A DNA stretch of 64,000 bases, from contig NZ_JACXAD010000029.1 in NCBI RefSeq assembly GCF_014699115.1, positions 1-64,000 on the forward strand, read 5' to 3'. This document shows, piece after piece, positions 1 through 8,953 of the stretch. Under the pieces are notes generated by a model. That model saw only the letters and a list, made by a program, of their open reading frames with translations, was not told the DNA's origin and did not search any database. A program made the position numbers and the translations under genes. Origin of the DNA: Hymenobacter montanus (lineage in GTDB: Bacteria > Bacteroidota > Bacteroidia > Cytophagales > Hymenobacteraceae). Each line of letters starts with the position of its first letter. Position 1 is the first letter of the stretch.

Positions 1-1614
1 GCCTTCGGCAGCGGGGCGAGGCGGGGCGCTGGCAGTAGCATCGGGCCGGCGCGGGCTGTCGGACCGGCGGCTCCGGCTGCCCTCGGGCCGGGGCTCGGCG
101 GCTTCGCCCGGGCCCGGGCTGGCCCCGTCCTTCGGTTCCGGGCGGGATGCCTCGCGGCCGCGGCCGCCCCGGCGGTTGAGGGGGCGAGCCGCCGCGCCCC
201 GGCGACCCCGCTGTTCGGGTACGTCGCCCAGGGCCGGCACCTGGTTGTCGGGGTCGCCGGGGCCGGGGCTGGTCATCTGCTCCGGCGGGCGGGGTCCCCC
301 CGGCGCGGCCCCGGCAGGACGGCGGCCATCGCGGGGAGCCCGGCCTTCGCGCGGCTCGCGGGGTGGGCGGCCCGCGCGGGGCTCGGCCCCGGGCTCAGCC
401 GCCGCCTGGGGTTCGCCGGCGGTCCGGGACTCGCGCGGAGCCCGGGCTTCGGCCGCTTTGGCCGAAGCGCCGTCCTTCGAATCGCCCCGGGATTTTTTGC
501 GCTTGGCACGCTTGCTGACCGACTTGATTTTGTCATCGAGGCGGTCGAGCGAGCCTTCCACGATGGCCGATACTTCGGGCACGGGCTCTTCCTCGCGGGG
601 GGGAAGCAGGCTTTCGATTTTTTCGCCGCGCTTGTTCTGGTCGAGCAGCTCGCGCACCCGGGTCGTCTCCAGCATCACCCAGTTGTTATCTCCTTTGAAG
701 GCGAACCACATGCGGCGGCGGAAGATGTCGGTTTTCTGCAAGAAAGCGTCGCCCCTGGTCGTTTGCAACGGGCGCTGCACCTGCGGGATATCCTTTAGCG
801 CATCGAGGTAAGCGTCGAGCTCGTAGTTGAGGCAGCACTTGAGTCGGCCGCACTGGCCCGCCAGCTTCTGCGGATTAAGGCTCAGGTTTTGGTAGCGGGC
901 GGCCGTGGTGCTTACCGTCTTGAAATCCTGCAGCCAAGTGGAGCAGCACAGCTCGCGCCCGCACACGCCGATGCCGCCAATGCGGCCGGCTTCCTGGCGC
1001 AGCGAAATCTGGCGCATCTCGACCCGAACCCGGAACTCGTCGGCCAGGCGCCGAATGAGCTCCCGGAAATCAACCCGGTCTTCGGCCGAGTAATAGAAGA
1101 GGGCGCGGGTCCGGTCGGCCTGATACTCCACGTCGCTGAGCTTCATGCGCAGGCGCAGCTCGCCCACCATGGCGCGGGCCCGAAACATGGTGCCGTTTTC
1201 GAGGTCGCGCACGGCTTCCCAGCGCTCCACGTCCTCCGGGGTGGCCAGGCGCAGAATATCGCGGATTTCCCGGGAATCGGTTGGCACCTTCTTCTTGCGC
1301 ATCTGCAGGCGCACCAGCTCGCCCTTCAGGCTCACGTGGCCCAGGTGCCAGCCACTGCCGGCCGCATCCACCACCACGGCATCGCCGGTGACCAGCGGCA
1401 GGCGCTGCGGGTTGCGCATAAACTCTTTACGCCCTCCTTTAAAACGCACTTCTACGATATCAAAGCCGGCAAAAGAGTCCGGCACCTCTACGTCTTGCAA
1501 CCAGTCGAAAACATTGAGGCGGTTGCAGCCCCCGGTGCTACAGCCCCCGTTGGATTTGCAGCCGCCCGGCTTGGTGCCGCAGCCCCCGCCGGAAGAACAT
1601 GATGAACAAGCCAC
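1..1614 (-). CDS. RicT/PSP1-family protein, C-terminus cut by the window edge
   Basis: Reading the minus strand from 1614 gives an open frame to position 1 with no stop, so the C-terminus lies outside the window. The N-terminus is Cys/Gly-rich, with six Cys in the first 30 residues (3, 6, 12, 19, 25, 30). The PSP1 region follows, containing the segments CGRELCCSTW and KLAGQCGRLKCCL. In Bacillus the family member RicT (YaaT) works with RicA/RicF, binds Fe-S clusters and affects RNA processing; a similar role here is inference. After about residue 360 the chain becomes a long Arg/Pro/Gly/Ala-rich, probably disordered tail. No ATG precedes the Cys cluster in frame. I chose the GTG at 1614 because it directly precedes it. 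The family call is good; the start and total length are uncertain. Confidence 0.8.
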   Translation of the reverse strand, partial: MACSSCSSGGGCGTKPGGCKSNGGCSTGGCNRLNVFDWLQDVEVPDSFAGFDIVEVRFKGGRKEFMRNPQRLPLVTGDAVVVDAAGSGWHLGHVSLKGELVRLQMRKKKVPTDSREIRDILRLATPEDVERWEAVRDLENGTMFRARAMVGELRLRMKLSDVEYQADRTRALFYYSAEDRVDFRELIRRLADEFRVRVEMRQISLRQEAGRIGGIGVCGRELCCSTWLQDFKTVSTTAARYQNLSLNPQKLAGQCGRLKCCLNYELDAYLDALKDIPQVQRPLQTTRGDAFLQKTDIFRRRMWFAFKGDNNWVMLETTRVRELLDQNKRGEKIESLLPPREEEPVPEVSAIVEGSLDRLDDKIKSVSKRAKRKKSRGDSKDGASAKAAEARAPRESRTAGEPQAAAEPGAEPRAGRPPREPREGRAPRDGRRPAGAAPGGPRPPEQMTSPGPGDPDNQVPALGDVPEQRGRRGAAARPLNRRGGRGREASRPEPKDGASPGPGEAAEPRPEGSRSRRSDSPRRPDATASAPPRPAAEG

Positions 1615-1982
1615 TAGTAAGAAATTATATAGTTGAGGGAAAAATGATTTTCCGCGAGAATTCAGTTCCTAGCAAAGATACGAAATTCAGCAGGGGCCCT
1701 GCCCGGCGGCCCGGCACCGGGTCGCCGGGCAGTAACTACGCTTTGAGCGCCGGAATTCCTTGCTGATTTCCGGCCAGTGGAAACGTCAATACTAAGCTCG
1801 TCTGTAATATACAATTAATAATTTTAACCTAGGAGACGAGCTCATACAAACTATGCTATAAATGTTTATATTTAATGAAAATTTTTAAATATTTCGCTAG
1901 TCAGCTCTTGACAACTGGAATTCTTATTCCCTTATTGCGTCTATCCTTCACACATTTTTCCACCTACCACCCCCTAAAACCC
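1615..1982. other. Intergenic region, divergent promoters expected
   Basis: This gap separates the divergent RicT-like gene and the first metallopeptidase gene. It is AT-rich from about 1795. The last 80 bases before the ATG at 1983 resemble the leader of the second metallopeptidase gene: TTGAC, then AATTCTT, then TATCCTTCA, in the same order. This suggests the promoter and leader were duplicated with the gene. No gene is seen here. Confidence 0.5.
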
Positions 1983-2801
1983 ATGAAAGTCAAAAATGTA
2001 CTCGCTGCTGCCGCCGTGTGCGCTGCTTCAGTATTCGCCGTTTCTTCCTGCTCGAAAGAACAGGAGGCCGTTGCCCCAGCCGCTAAAGATGGCATCTCTC
2101 CTTCCGTGCTCACCCAGATCCGGGCTATGGGCTTCTCTACCCAGGATGTTAAGAAAGTAGAAGATGGCTACCTGGTTGAAGGCGACATCGCTATTACCGA
2201 TGAGAACTTGGCTACCACGCCTGACTACCAGTTCCTGCGCGTTGGGGCCGAGGAGCAGTACCGCACCACTAACCTGGTGACCGTTTCAGGGTCCTCCCGC
2301 ACCATTAGCATCCGGGTATCCTCTACCCTCCCGGCCGCTTATGTAACGGCTGCCAACGAGGTTGTCCGGCGCTACAACGCCCAGAATCTGCGCATCCGCT
2401 TCACCCGGGTTACCTCGGGTGGCAACATCGTGCTCAGCAAGGCTCCCTCTGACGCCGACTACCTGGCTTCCGCTGGTTTCCCGTCGCGCGGTAATCCTTA
2501 TAACAGCGTTAAGGTGAACTCGAGCGCCATCGGCACCGCTAACCCCACTACGCACATCGCTACCATTTTGGCCCATGAAATCGGCCACTGCATCGGCTTC
2601 CGCCACACCGACTATGCTAACCGGAGCTACAGCTGCGGGGGGGCTGCTGTCAACGAGGGTGCCGGTTCCATCGGGGCCATCCGCATTCCGGGCACCCCGG
2701 CGGGCCCCGACCCGAACTCGTGGATGCTGGCCTGCATTGGCTCGGGCCAGAACCGGCCCTTTAATGCCAACGACGTGAGAGCCCTGCAATACGTGTACTA
2801 G
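1983..2801 (+). CDS. M57-type (HEIGH) metallopeptidase lipoprotein, copy 1
   Basis: The 272-aa protein begins with a hydrophobic signal and a lipobox ending at Cys23 (VSSC), so it should be a lipoprotein. The following SKEQE resembles the charged surface-export signals of Bacteroidota lipoproteins. Near the C-terminus is the zinc motif HEIGHCIGFRH (residues 198-208), matching HExxHxxGxxH, with NSWML downstream as a possible Met-turn. This fits the M57 'HEIGH' peptidases related to metzincins. It is probably an extracytoplasmic zinc protease; the substrate is unknown. I chose the ATG at 1983 over an upstream in-frame start at 1875 because the signal peptide begins there and the second copy has the same N-terminus. 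A strong terminator follows at 2827. Confidence 0.8.
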   Translation: MKVKNVLAAAAVCAASVFAVSSCSKEQEAVAPAAKDGISPSVLTQIRAMGFSTQDVKKVEDGYLVEGDIAITDENLATTPDYQFLRVGAEEQYRTTNLVTVSGSSRTISIRVSSTLPAAYVTAANEVVRRYNAQNLRIRFTRVTSGGNIVLSKAPSDADYLASAGFPSRGNPYNSVKVNSSAIGTANPTTHIATILAHEIGHCIGFRHTDYANRSYSCGGAAVNEGAGSIGAIRIPGTPAGPDPNSWMLACIGSGQNRPFNANDVRALQYVY

Positions 2802-2826
2802 CGGGTAGCCCCTGCGCCATTAGAAA

Positions 2827-2861
2827 GGCCCCGGTTCTTACGAGCCGGGGCCCTTTTGTTT
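2827..2861 (+). terminator. Rho-independent terminator after metallopeptidase copy 1
   Basis: An 11-bp GC-rich stem (2827-2837 with 2842-2852, one G-T pair) has a four-base loop and is followed by CTTTTGTTT. It separates the two paralogous genes into independent transcription units. Confidence 0.85.
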
Positions 2862-3106
2862 ATGTGCCAGCCTTAGCCCCGGGCTTCGGATGAGGTGATA
2901 CTCAGAGTTCATTAGAGCTGAGCACAAGTACTGGTTCATTAAAGCTTTTTGTCTTAACCAATAATTTTGTCAACATATACGCGCATACTTTAAATTATTT
3001 TTAATGTTTCATTAAATTATCGTTGACTTTTACAATTCTTGTTCTCTAATTGCGGCCATCCTTCAAACATTTTCCCATCTATCCCTCAACACATTCGAGA
3101 AAGCTT

Positions 3107-3925
3107 ATGAAAGTTAAAAATGTACTTGCTGCCGCCGCCGTGTGCGCTGCTTCAGTATTTGCCGCTTCTTCCTGCTCAAAAGAACAAGAAGCCGTTGCCC
3201 CGGCCGCTGAGGCCAGCGTTTCGGCCGCTGTGCTCACCCAGATTCGGGCCATGGGCCTCTCCACCCAGGATGTCAAGAAAGTGGAAGATGGCTACCTGGT
3301 CGAAGGCGACATCGTCGTTACCGACGAGAACCTGACCGCCACGCCCCACTACCAGCTCCTGCGCGTCGGGACCGCGGAACAGTACCATACTACCGACCTG
3401 GTAACCATATCGGGCACCTCCCGCACCATTAGCATCCGCGTGTCTTCTACCCTTCCGGCCGCTTATGTAACCGCTACCGATGAGCTCATCCGCCGCTACA
3501 ATGCCCAGAACCTACGCGTCCGCTTCACCCGCGTCACCTCGGGCGGCGACATTGTGCTGACTAAGGCCCCCAGTGGAGCCCGCTACCTGGCTTCGGGCGG
3601 CTTCCCAACTGGTGGCAATCCTTACAACAGCGTCAAGGTGAATTCGGGTGCCATCGGCACGGCCAATGCCAGTACCTACATCGCCGCTATTCTGGCCCAT
3701 GAAGTCGGCCATTGCATCGGCTTCCGCCACACCGACTACGCCGACCGAAGCTACAGCTGCGGCGGGACGCTCACCAACGAAGGAGCCAGCACCGTTGGGG
3801 CCATCCTCATCCCGGGCACCCCGGCCGGGCCCGACCCGAACTCGTGGATGCTGGCCTGCATCGGCTCGGGTCAAAACCGGCCCTTCAATGCTAACGATGT
3901 AACGGCCTTACAATACCTGTACTAA
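3107..3925 (+). CDS. M57-type (HEIGH) metallopeptidase lipoprotein, copy 2
   Basis: This is a tandem paralog of the gene at 1983, also 272 aa and collinear without gaps. It has the same start (MKVKNVLAAAAVC), a lipobox Cys23 (ASSC) followed by SKEQE, and a zinc motif HEVGHCIGFRH at residues 198-208, one Ile-to-Val change from copy 1. Differences are spread along the chain, most visibly at residues 35-41, 77-95 and 155-170. Both copies appear intact and each has its own leader and terminator, so both may be expressed. The likely role is an outer-membrane or surface zinc peptidase with unknown substrate. An upstream in-frame start at 3050 was rejected by comparison with copy 1. Confidence 0.8.
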   Translation: MKVKNVLAAAAVCAASVFAASSCSKEQEAVAPAAEASVSAAVLTQIRAMGLSTQDVKKVEDGYLVEGDIVVTDENLTATPHYQLLRVGTAEQYHTTDLVTISGTSRTISIRVSSTLPAAYVTATDELIRRYNAQNLRVRFTRVTSGGDIVLTKAPSGARYLASGGFPTGGNPYNSVKVNSGAIGTANASTYIAAILAHEVGHCIGFRHTDYADRSYSCGGTLTNEGASTVGAILIPGTPAGPDPNSWMLACIGSGQNRPFNANDVTALQYLY

Positions 3926-3949
3926 GCCGACGCCAAACCGCAACCGCAA

Positions 3950-3988
3950 CAAGGCCCCAGCTCGTCGGAGCTGGGGCCTTGTTGTTTG
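3950..3988 (+). terminator. Rho-independent terminator after metallopeptidase copy 2
   Basis: A perfect 14-bp stem (3950-3963 with 3968-3981) has the loop GTCG and is followed by TTGTTTG. Confidence 0.85.
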
Positions 3989-4016
3989 TCTGACCCTACC
4001 GGAACCAGAGCGGTGC

Positions 4017-4112
4017 GGGGGAGCGTCGGCGACGCGCTGCCCCTTGGCCGGGCGTCTGTGCCGCCCCGCCTGATCTCAGGCACTGCCCGCATTGCCGACG
4101 CGCGCCAACCCG
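4017..4112. repeat. Palindromic intergenic element, copy A
   Basis: Two imperfect inverted arms, around 4021-4041 and 4091-4106, carry GCGTCGGCGACGCG-like sequence. On the minus strand the element reads CAGACGC, then AAGGGG, then GTCGCCGACGC. The same order of blocks is found at 38551-38591 and 63393-63431. It lies between the metallopeptidase terminator and the convergent subtilase gene. See the separate finding. Confidence 0.45.
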
Positions 4113-4282
4113 GCTTTTCCAATACGCAAAAAGTTACCCTGCCGAGTTCGCCGGAGCACCACTGCCTCGTAAGTAGCGATGCCGACTTCAGGAAGTTGGA
4201 ACTTTACTTCAACGAACTCCTAATATCCACACTGGATGCTTCAACATAGGGCCTCATTGAGTAGCATCGCACTCCTACTCGA

Positions 4283-6958
4283 CTACAGCACGACAATGCG
4301 CCGGGTTGTCAGGCGGCCGTTTTGAGTTTGGATCCGCAGCAGATACACGCCGGGCAGCAGGCCCGTGGTATCAATGTTATTAATGGCCCCATCGGCACTA
4401 CCGGCCCGTTGCAACCGACCTAGCGCATCGTAGAGGGAGGTGCGCACCTCCCCCTGCTCGCCCGCAATCAGGCGGAGGCTGGTTCCGGCCACCACCGGGT
4501 TGGGGAACACGAGTAAGTCGTCGGCAGGCACGTAGTACACTTCTTCAACCTGGCTGAAGTAGGTTTGGCCCGCAGTGGTTTCGAGCCGCACCCGGTACTC
4601 GTACCGGCCGGAACCGGGAAGCTGGTCGGGAAGGACCAGCTCTAATTGGCGAACGGGAGCAATCGTGCGCACGGGCTCATACCCCCCGGATCCTAACCGC
4701 TCCAGGGTAACGGACCGAAGGCGGTAGGTGCTGCCAATTTCCAGGTCGAAGGTCACGGCGTCGGTTACCAGTTGCCGCGGCCGAAACGAGCGGAAGTAGC
4801 AGGCCGTACCCTGAGTAGTGTAGTCGATGGTTCCACCGGGTTCGGCCTCCTTGCCCTGAATCACCGGTGCCACGGCGTAGTAGCGGTTGGCCATCTGAGG
4901 GCGCGTAAGCACCAGAGCAGAGTCGGTGGTGCGCACGAGGGGTTCGAGCGCGGTGGCGCCGAGCTGGTACACCTGGTAGTCGGTGGCGCCGGGTACGCGC
5001 GGCCACTGCAGCAAGGTTTCGTCGGCGCAGGTGTAGCCCACCCGCACGGCCGACATCTGGGCTATAAGGAATGCATCGGTTGGAAAAAGCTGGCCGGCAG
5101 CTACGAAACGCAGTTGAGCTAGCGTCGTGGTGTCGGGCACTGACCAGGAGAAACGGTTTTGCGTCAGGTCCACGGCGGGGCTTATCACCCGCCACTCCGC
5201 GCGGCCGACGGGGCGGTATTCGAGCCGGGCGGTGGCGGCGGGGCCGTTCCACTGCCAGCGCACCAGGTTAGCGGCCCCGGGCTTTAGATTATCGGAGCCT
5301 GATGGAAACAACCACTCCAGGCCCTGGGGGCTAAACTCATAGGCTACGCTAAAGGGTTGCGGGCCCTGCGGCACGCTGTAGCCGCGCACGTGCAGCTCGT
5401 AGGGGCCGGGGGCCGGCACGGCCAGCGTGATTTGCTCCACGTTGTTGAGGTGGTCGGGACGGCGGCGGGCGGGCAGGGCCAGGGAGTCGGCTCGCGGGTA
5501 GGTACTCAGCACCCAGGGTTGCCAGCGCTGGCCGGTACTAACGGACACCAGCTCCAGGTCGAGGTCGTTAACCAGGGCCCGCGGCGCATTGGCCGGTGCT
5601 TCGGCGTCGCTCCATACCAGGGTGGCCTTTAGCTGCTGCTGCCCCGTCGGAACCGACACCTGAAACACCTGTTCGGCTCCCTGAGCCACCGCCCCGGCGA
5701 AGAATCGCCCGCTGCGTAGGGTAGTAATGGCCCCCAGGGCATCGGCCTGGCCGAAGCCGCTCACAAAATCCACTTCCGGCCGGCCCAGGTCGTCGGCACT
5801 GTTTAGCAGGGCGGCTTTTACCAGAGCGGCGGGCGGCAGGTGGCCGTTGTGCTGGTCGCGGTACACCTGCTGCAACAGCAGGCTGAGGCCCGACACCAGC
5901 GCCGCTGATTCCGACGAGCCGCCTTCCCCGTACGCCACCAGCTCGGGTTTCACGCGGCCGTCGTGGGCCGGCCCGCGCGAGCTGAGCGCCGCCACTTGCC
6001 CCGAGGGGTCGGTGGCGCCTACCGTCAAGGTGTTTTTCGACATTTTGAACTGGCCCGTCAGGTTAGCCACCGCCGCCAGCCCCGCGTAAGGGCCCGCCGA
6101 GCTGGCCTGCGTGCCCGAGTTGCCCGAGGAGAAGACGTGCACCAGCTCGGGAAACTGCTGCGTTTGGCGGTCGTACTCCTGGGCTTCCACCCCGTAATAA
6201 TTCTCGATGTCGACCCCGTATGAATGGTTTTGCACCGTCACGCCCGCCTGTGCCAGCTGCTGGTCATCGTCGGGCAACAGGCGGGCAAAATCGGACGTAG
6301 CCAGGCGCACTTGCCGGGCCACTCCCCGGCCCAGGGGGTGCGAATTACCGGCCCCGCCGATAAGCGTGGCCATGGCCGTGGCATGGCTGGAAGGCGCATC
6401 GGTAACGTCCCCTTGATTCAGCACCCGGCCCTTAAAGTCGGTATCATTCGGGTCGAACGGCCGCTCTTTTACCGAGACAGTCAGCCCCTGGCCCGCGAGC
6501 TCCGGGAACCGGGCGTGAACGGCGGTAATGGCATTGACCGACAAGTCGGAGTTATTCAGCTGCCGCTCTTCGCGCGCCCACCGGTCGGATACATCCACAA
6601 AGTCGACCAAGGGACAGGCGGCAAGCTGGGCCAGGGATTCCGCGTTCAGCCCGCTTACGGCCAAGGTGCGGGGCGAGGCACTGGGCTGCGACACCCGGGC
6701 GGCCGGCAGGTGCTGCCGGGCCCACTGCTGAAAGGCAGCCGGCTTGGGCACGCTCACCCGCACCGTGTAGGACGACTTTCGGGCGGCCGTAGCCTGTAGC
6801 GCAGGCGCCAGCTTAGCCGAAGGGGCAGGACGCAAGGAGCCTTGTGCCTGAAGGCCACCAGCAGGGGCCAGCACTAAAAAGGGGATGTATTTCCAGAACG
6901 GCATCCCCAGGACGGGCAGCTTGGCAAAGCCCGCCGTCTGGCGTCGTTTGAGCCTCAT
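4283..6958 (-). CDS. S8-family (subtilisin-like) peptidase with T9SS sorting domain; catalytic Asp replaced by Glu
   Basis: The 891-aa protein has a signal sequence ending near residue 39, a possible I9-like propeptide (about 60-125), a subtilase domain (about 150-410), a long beta-rich region and a C-terminal T9SS type A sorting domain (about 812-891). Catalytic His is H192 in SSHATAMA. The oxyanion Asn is N280 in SSGNSG. Catalytic Ser is S349 in GSSESAALV. At the Asp position (VxVxDTG in the family) the sequence is VSVKERPF, so E165 replaces Asp. Export by the Sec and type IX systems to the surface or medium is likely. An inner start at Met19 (6904) would give a more standard signal peptide, so the start is uncertain. 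Activity cannot be judged from sequence alone. Confidence 0.85.
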   Translation of the reverse strand: MRLKRRQTAGFAKLPVLGMPFWKYIPFLVLAPAGGLQAQGSLRPAPSAKLAPALQATAARKSSYTVRVSVPKPAAFQQWARQHLPAARVSQPSASPRTLAVSGLNAESLAQLAACPLVDFVDVSDRWAREERQLNNSDLSVNAITAVHARFPELAGQGLTVSVKERPFDPNDTDFKGRVLNQGDVTDAPSSHATAMATLIGGAGNSHPLGRGVARQVRLATSDFARLLPDDDQQLAQAGVTVQNHSYGVDIENYYGVEAQEYDRQTQQFPELVHVFSSGNSGTQASSAGPYAGLAAVANLTGQFKMSKNTLTVGATDPSGQVAALSSRGPAHDGRVKPELVAYGEGGSSESAALVSGLSLLLQQVYRDQHNGHLPPAALVKAALLNSADDLGRPEVDFVSGFGQADALGAITTLRSGRFFAGAVAQGAEQVFQVSVPTGQQQLKATLVWSDAEAPANAPRALVNDLDLELVSVSTGQRWQPWVLSTYPRADSLALPARRRPDHLNNVEQITLAVPAPGPYELHVRGYSVPQGPQPFSVAYEFSPQGLEWLFPSGSDNLKPGAANLVRWQWNGPAATARLEYRPVGRAEWRVISPAVDLTQNRFSWSVPDTTTLAQLRFVAAGQLFPTDAFLIAQMSAVRVGYTCADETLLQWPRVPGATDYQVYQLGATALEPLVRTTDSALVLTRPQMANRYYAVAPVIQGKEAEPGGTIDYTTQGTACYFRSFRPRQLVTDAVTFDLEIGSTYRLRSVTLERLGSGGYEPVRTIAPVRQLELVLPDQLPGSGRYEYRVRLETTAGQTYFSQVEEVYYVPADDLLVFPNPVVAGTSLRLIAGEQGEVRTSLYDALGRLQRAGSADGAINNIDTTGLLPGVYLLRIQTQNGRLTTRRIVVL

Positions 6959-7531
6959 ATATGCAAACTTATGGTAGAATTCAGCTTGACTTGTCTCTCC
7001 CCAAAGATAACGCTGCTTCCCCGAAGGGGTTGTTAAACAGCTACGCGAAACGGCCGGCCCAGCCGGTACGCAGAAACATTTCGGGCCGGCCGCCGCAGTA
7101 CTTGGGCCAGCTAGTTTTTCAGGGATAGGTACTTGCCATACTTCAGCACGTCCGCGATGATGGTTAGCGGCCCGCCCGCCGGGGGCAGGTGCAGAACACG
7201 CTCGCGGTTCAGGCCGTATATCAAGCGCTACCCTAAAATCCTGGGCTTGCCCAGCACGCTGCTCTGCTCTTCACCCCGCCCCGTCCTACTTCCACTAGCT
7301 CGAATCCGTCGGCACCACGCAAGGTGCCAACGGCAGCCCTTTGCCGCCCACTCCTGTGCGCTCCCCGGTGCAGGGCGACGAGGCGGTGTTTACGGCACTG
7401 CCCTACCAGCCCCGGACGGTATTGCGCTAACCCGGCCCACGGGAGTCAGGCGGCCGACTTTCGCCAGCTTCGTTTCACTTTCACATAATCTCTATTTCCT
7501 TAATCTCCACTTCTTTCTACCTACTAACCGC
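6959..7531. other. Intergenic region with short gene remnants
   Basis: Two short stretches look like the ends of lost genes. On the minus strand, an open frame of about 38 codons ends at a TAG at 7111 and reads like a protein C-terminus (DVLKYGKYLSLKN). On the plus strand, 7299-7430 is open and ends LPYQPRTVLR-stop. Neither has a start or can be assigned to a family. The leader of the esterase gene begins after about 7470. Confidence 0.3.
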
Positions 7532-8749
7532 ATGAAGCTTATTCCAAATCTTTACCCCTTTTTCCTGTTGGCTCTGATTCAGTTATTCCCCCTGGTTGCC
7601 CGAGCGCAGACCACTGTGACGGGCACCATCCAAAGCGGGGGACTGAACCGCGAGTACCGCCTCTACGTGCCGGCCGCCTACCGCCCGGGTACGCCCGTGC
7701 CGCTGCTCTTTAACCTACATGGCTACGGCTCTAACAACCTGGAGCAGGAAGCCTACGGCAACTTTCGGCCCATTGCCGACACGGCTAACTTCCTGATTGT
7801 CCACCCCAACGGCGCGGTGAACCCACTCGGTTCGCGCGACTGGAACACGTTCCTGGCCCCCGGTTCGGGCGGGGTGGATGACGTGGCGTTTCTATCGGCG
7901 CTGCTGACTGATCTTCAGTCCCGCTACAGCATCGATGTCAACCGCGTTTACAGCACCGGCATGAGCAACGGCGGCTTCATGAGCTACGAGCTGGCCTGCC
8001 AGCTCAGCGGGCGCATCGCGGCGGTAGCCTCCGTTACGGGCAGCATCACCACGGCGCGGCTGGCGGCCTGCCGGCCCCAGCACCCCATGCCCATACTCGA
8101 GGTTCATGGTACCGCCGATACCACCGTGCCCTACAACGGCACTTCGGCCCTGGGTATCACGTTCACACCCATCCCGGACGTGCTCAGCTACTGGGTGCAG
8201 CTCAACGGCTGCAACCCGGCCCCGGCCGTGACCATGCTGCCCAATTCCAGCACCACCGATTTCAGCACCGTCGAGCGTAGCGTGTGGAGTGGGGGCCGGC
8301 AGGGCAGCGAAGTGCAGCACCTGCGCATTATTGGCGGCGGCCACACCTGGCCCGGTGCCAGCTTGGCCCCCGGTTTTCCGCAGCAGAGCGCTACCAACCC
8401 CACCAATCAGGACATCAGTGCCAGCGTGGAAGTATGGCGCTTCCTGCGCCGCTTCCGCCTGAACCGACTACAAGTCTTACCTACTACGCCGGCGGCGGAT
8501 GCGGGCCCGGACTTCACCATTTCGCCCAACCCCGTGGGGGACGACGCCCAGGTGCTGGTGCAGGCCAGCCGGCCCCTGCGCCCGGCCCAGGTGGGCCTGC
8601 TCGACGCCCTGGGCCGCACCCTGCCCGCTCCCGCTGCCGCGGGCCCCAACGGTACCGTGCAGCTCGACTTAAGCGCCGTACCCAGCGGCTTGTACCTGGT
8701 GCAGGTGGAGCTGGCCGGCCGTTACCACCGCTACAAGGTTGTGCGCTGA
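7532..8749 (+). CDS. PHB depolymerase / feruloyl-esterase-type alpha/beta hydrolase with T9SS sorting domain
   Basis: The 405-aa protein starts with a signal peptide ending at about residue 26 (VARAQ). An esterase domain of the LpqC / polyhydroxybutyrate depolymerase type follows. The nucleophile is S145 in GMSNGG. The likely acid is D196 in GTADTTVPY, and the likely His is H271 in GGGHTWPG. The oxyanion region NLHGYGSN is at about 61-68. The C-terminus (about 325-405) is a T9SS sorting domain starting at ISPNPVGDD. The enzyme is probably secreted and hydrolyses ester bonds in polyesters or plant polysaccharide side chains; the substrate cannot be read. The ATG at 7532 is used because the in-frame extension upstream lacks protein-like character. 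Confidence 0.87.
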   Translation: MKLIPNLYPFFLLALIQLFPLVARAQTTVTGTIQSGGLNREYRLYVPAAYRPGTPVPLLFNLHGYGSNNLEQEAYGNFRPIADTANFLIVHPNGAVNPLGSRDWNTFLAPGSGGVDDVAFLSALLTDLQSRYSIDVNRVYSTGMSNGGFMSYELACQLSGRIAAVASVTGSITTARLAACRPQHPMPILEVHGTADTTVPYNGTSALGITFTPIPDVLSYWVQLNGCNPAPAVTMLPNSSTTDFSTVERSVWSGGRQGSEVQHLRIIGGGHTWPGASLAPGFPQQSATNPTNQDISASVEVWRFLRRFRLNRLQVLPTTPAADAGPDFTISPNPVGDDAQVLVQASRPLRPAQVGLLDALGRTLPAPAAAGPNGTVQLDLSAVPSGLYLVQVELAGRYHRYKVVR

Positions 8750-8897
8750 CCCACGCAGGCAGCACGGTACCAGGCTTCTACTCCCGGTGCCCGTGCTTTT
8801 TCGCCGCATGAGCCACCAAGTGTCCAGGGCGGATAAAGTTCAATAACACTCTATAAATGGGTGGCACGGGCTTAGCTCACCAGAAGCCCCATAACTA

Positions 8898-8924
8898 AAG
8901 GAGCCTGCTTTGAGCAGGCTCCTT
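8898..8924. terminator. Bidirectional terminator between convergent genes
   Basis: A perfect 12-bp stem (8898-8909 with 8913-8924) has a three-base loop. It lies between the esterase gene and the convergent alcohol dehydrogenase gene. Confidence 0.7.
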
Positions 8925-8953
8925 CGTATGGTATCCGCGAAAAGGGCCGCGCC

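Noticed and set aside
176..811. Plus-strand open frame of 211 codons
   Set aside because: It is the antisense of the low-complexity tail of the RicT-like gene; the minus-strand frame has the conserved PSP1 motifs.
889..1602. Plus-strand open frame of 237 codons
   Set aside because: Shadow of the RicT-like gene, caused by high GC.
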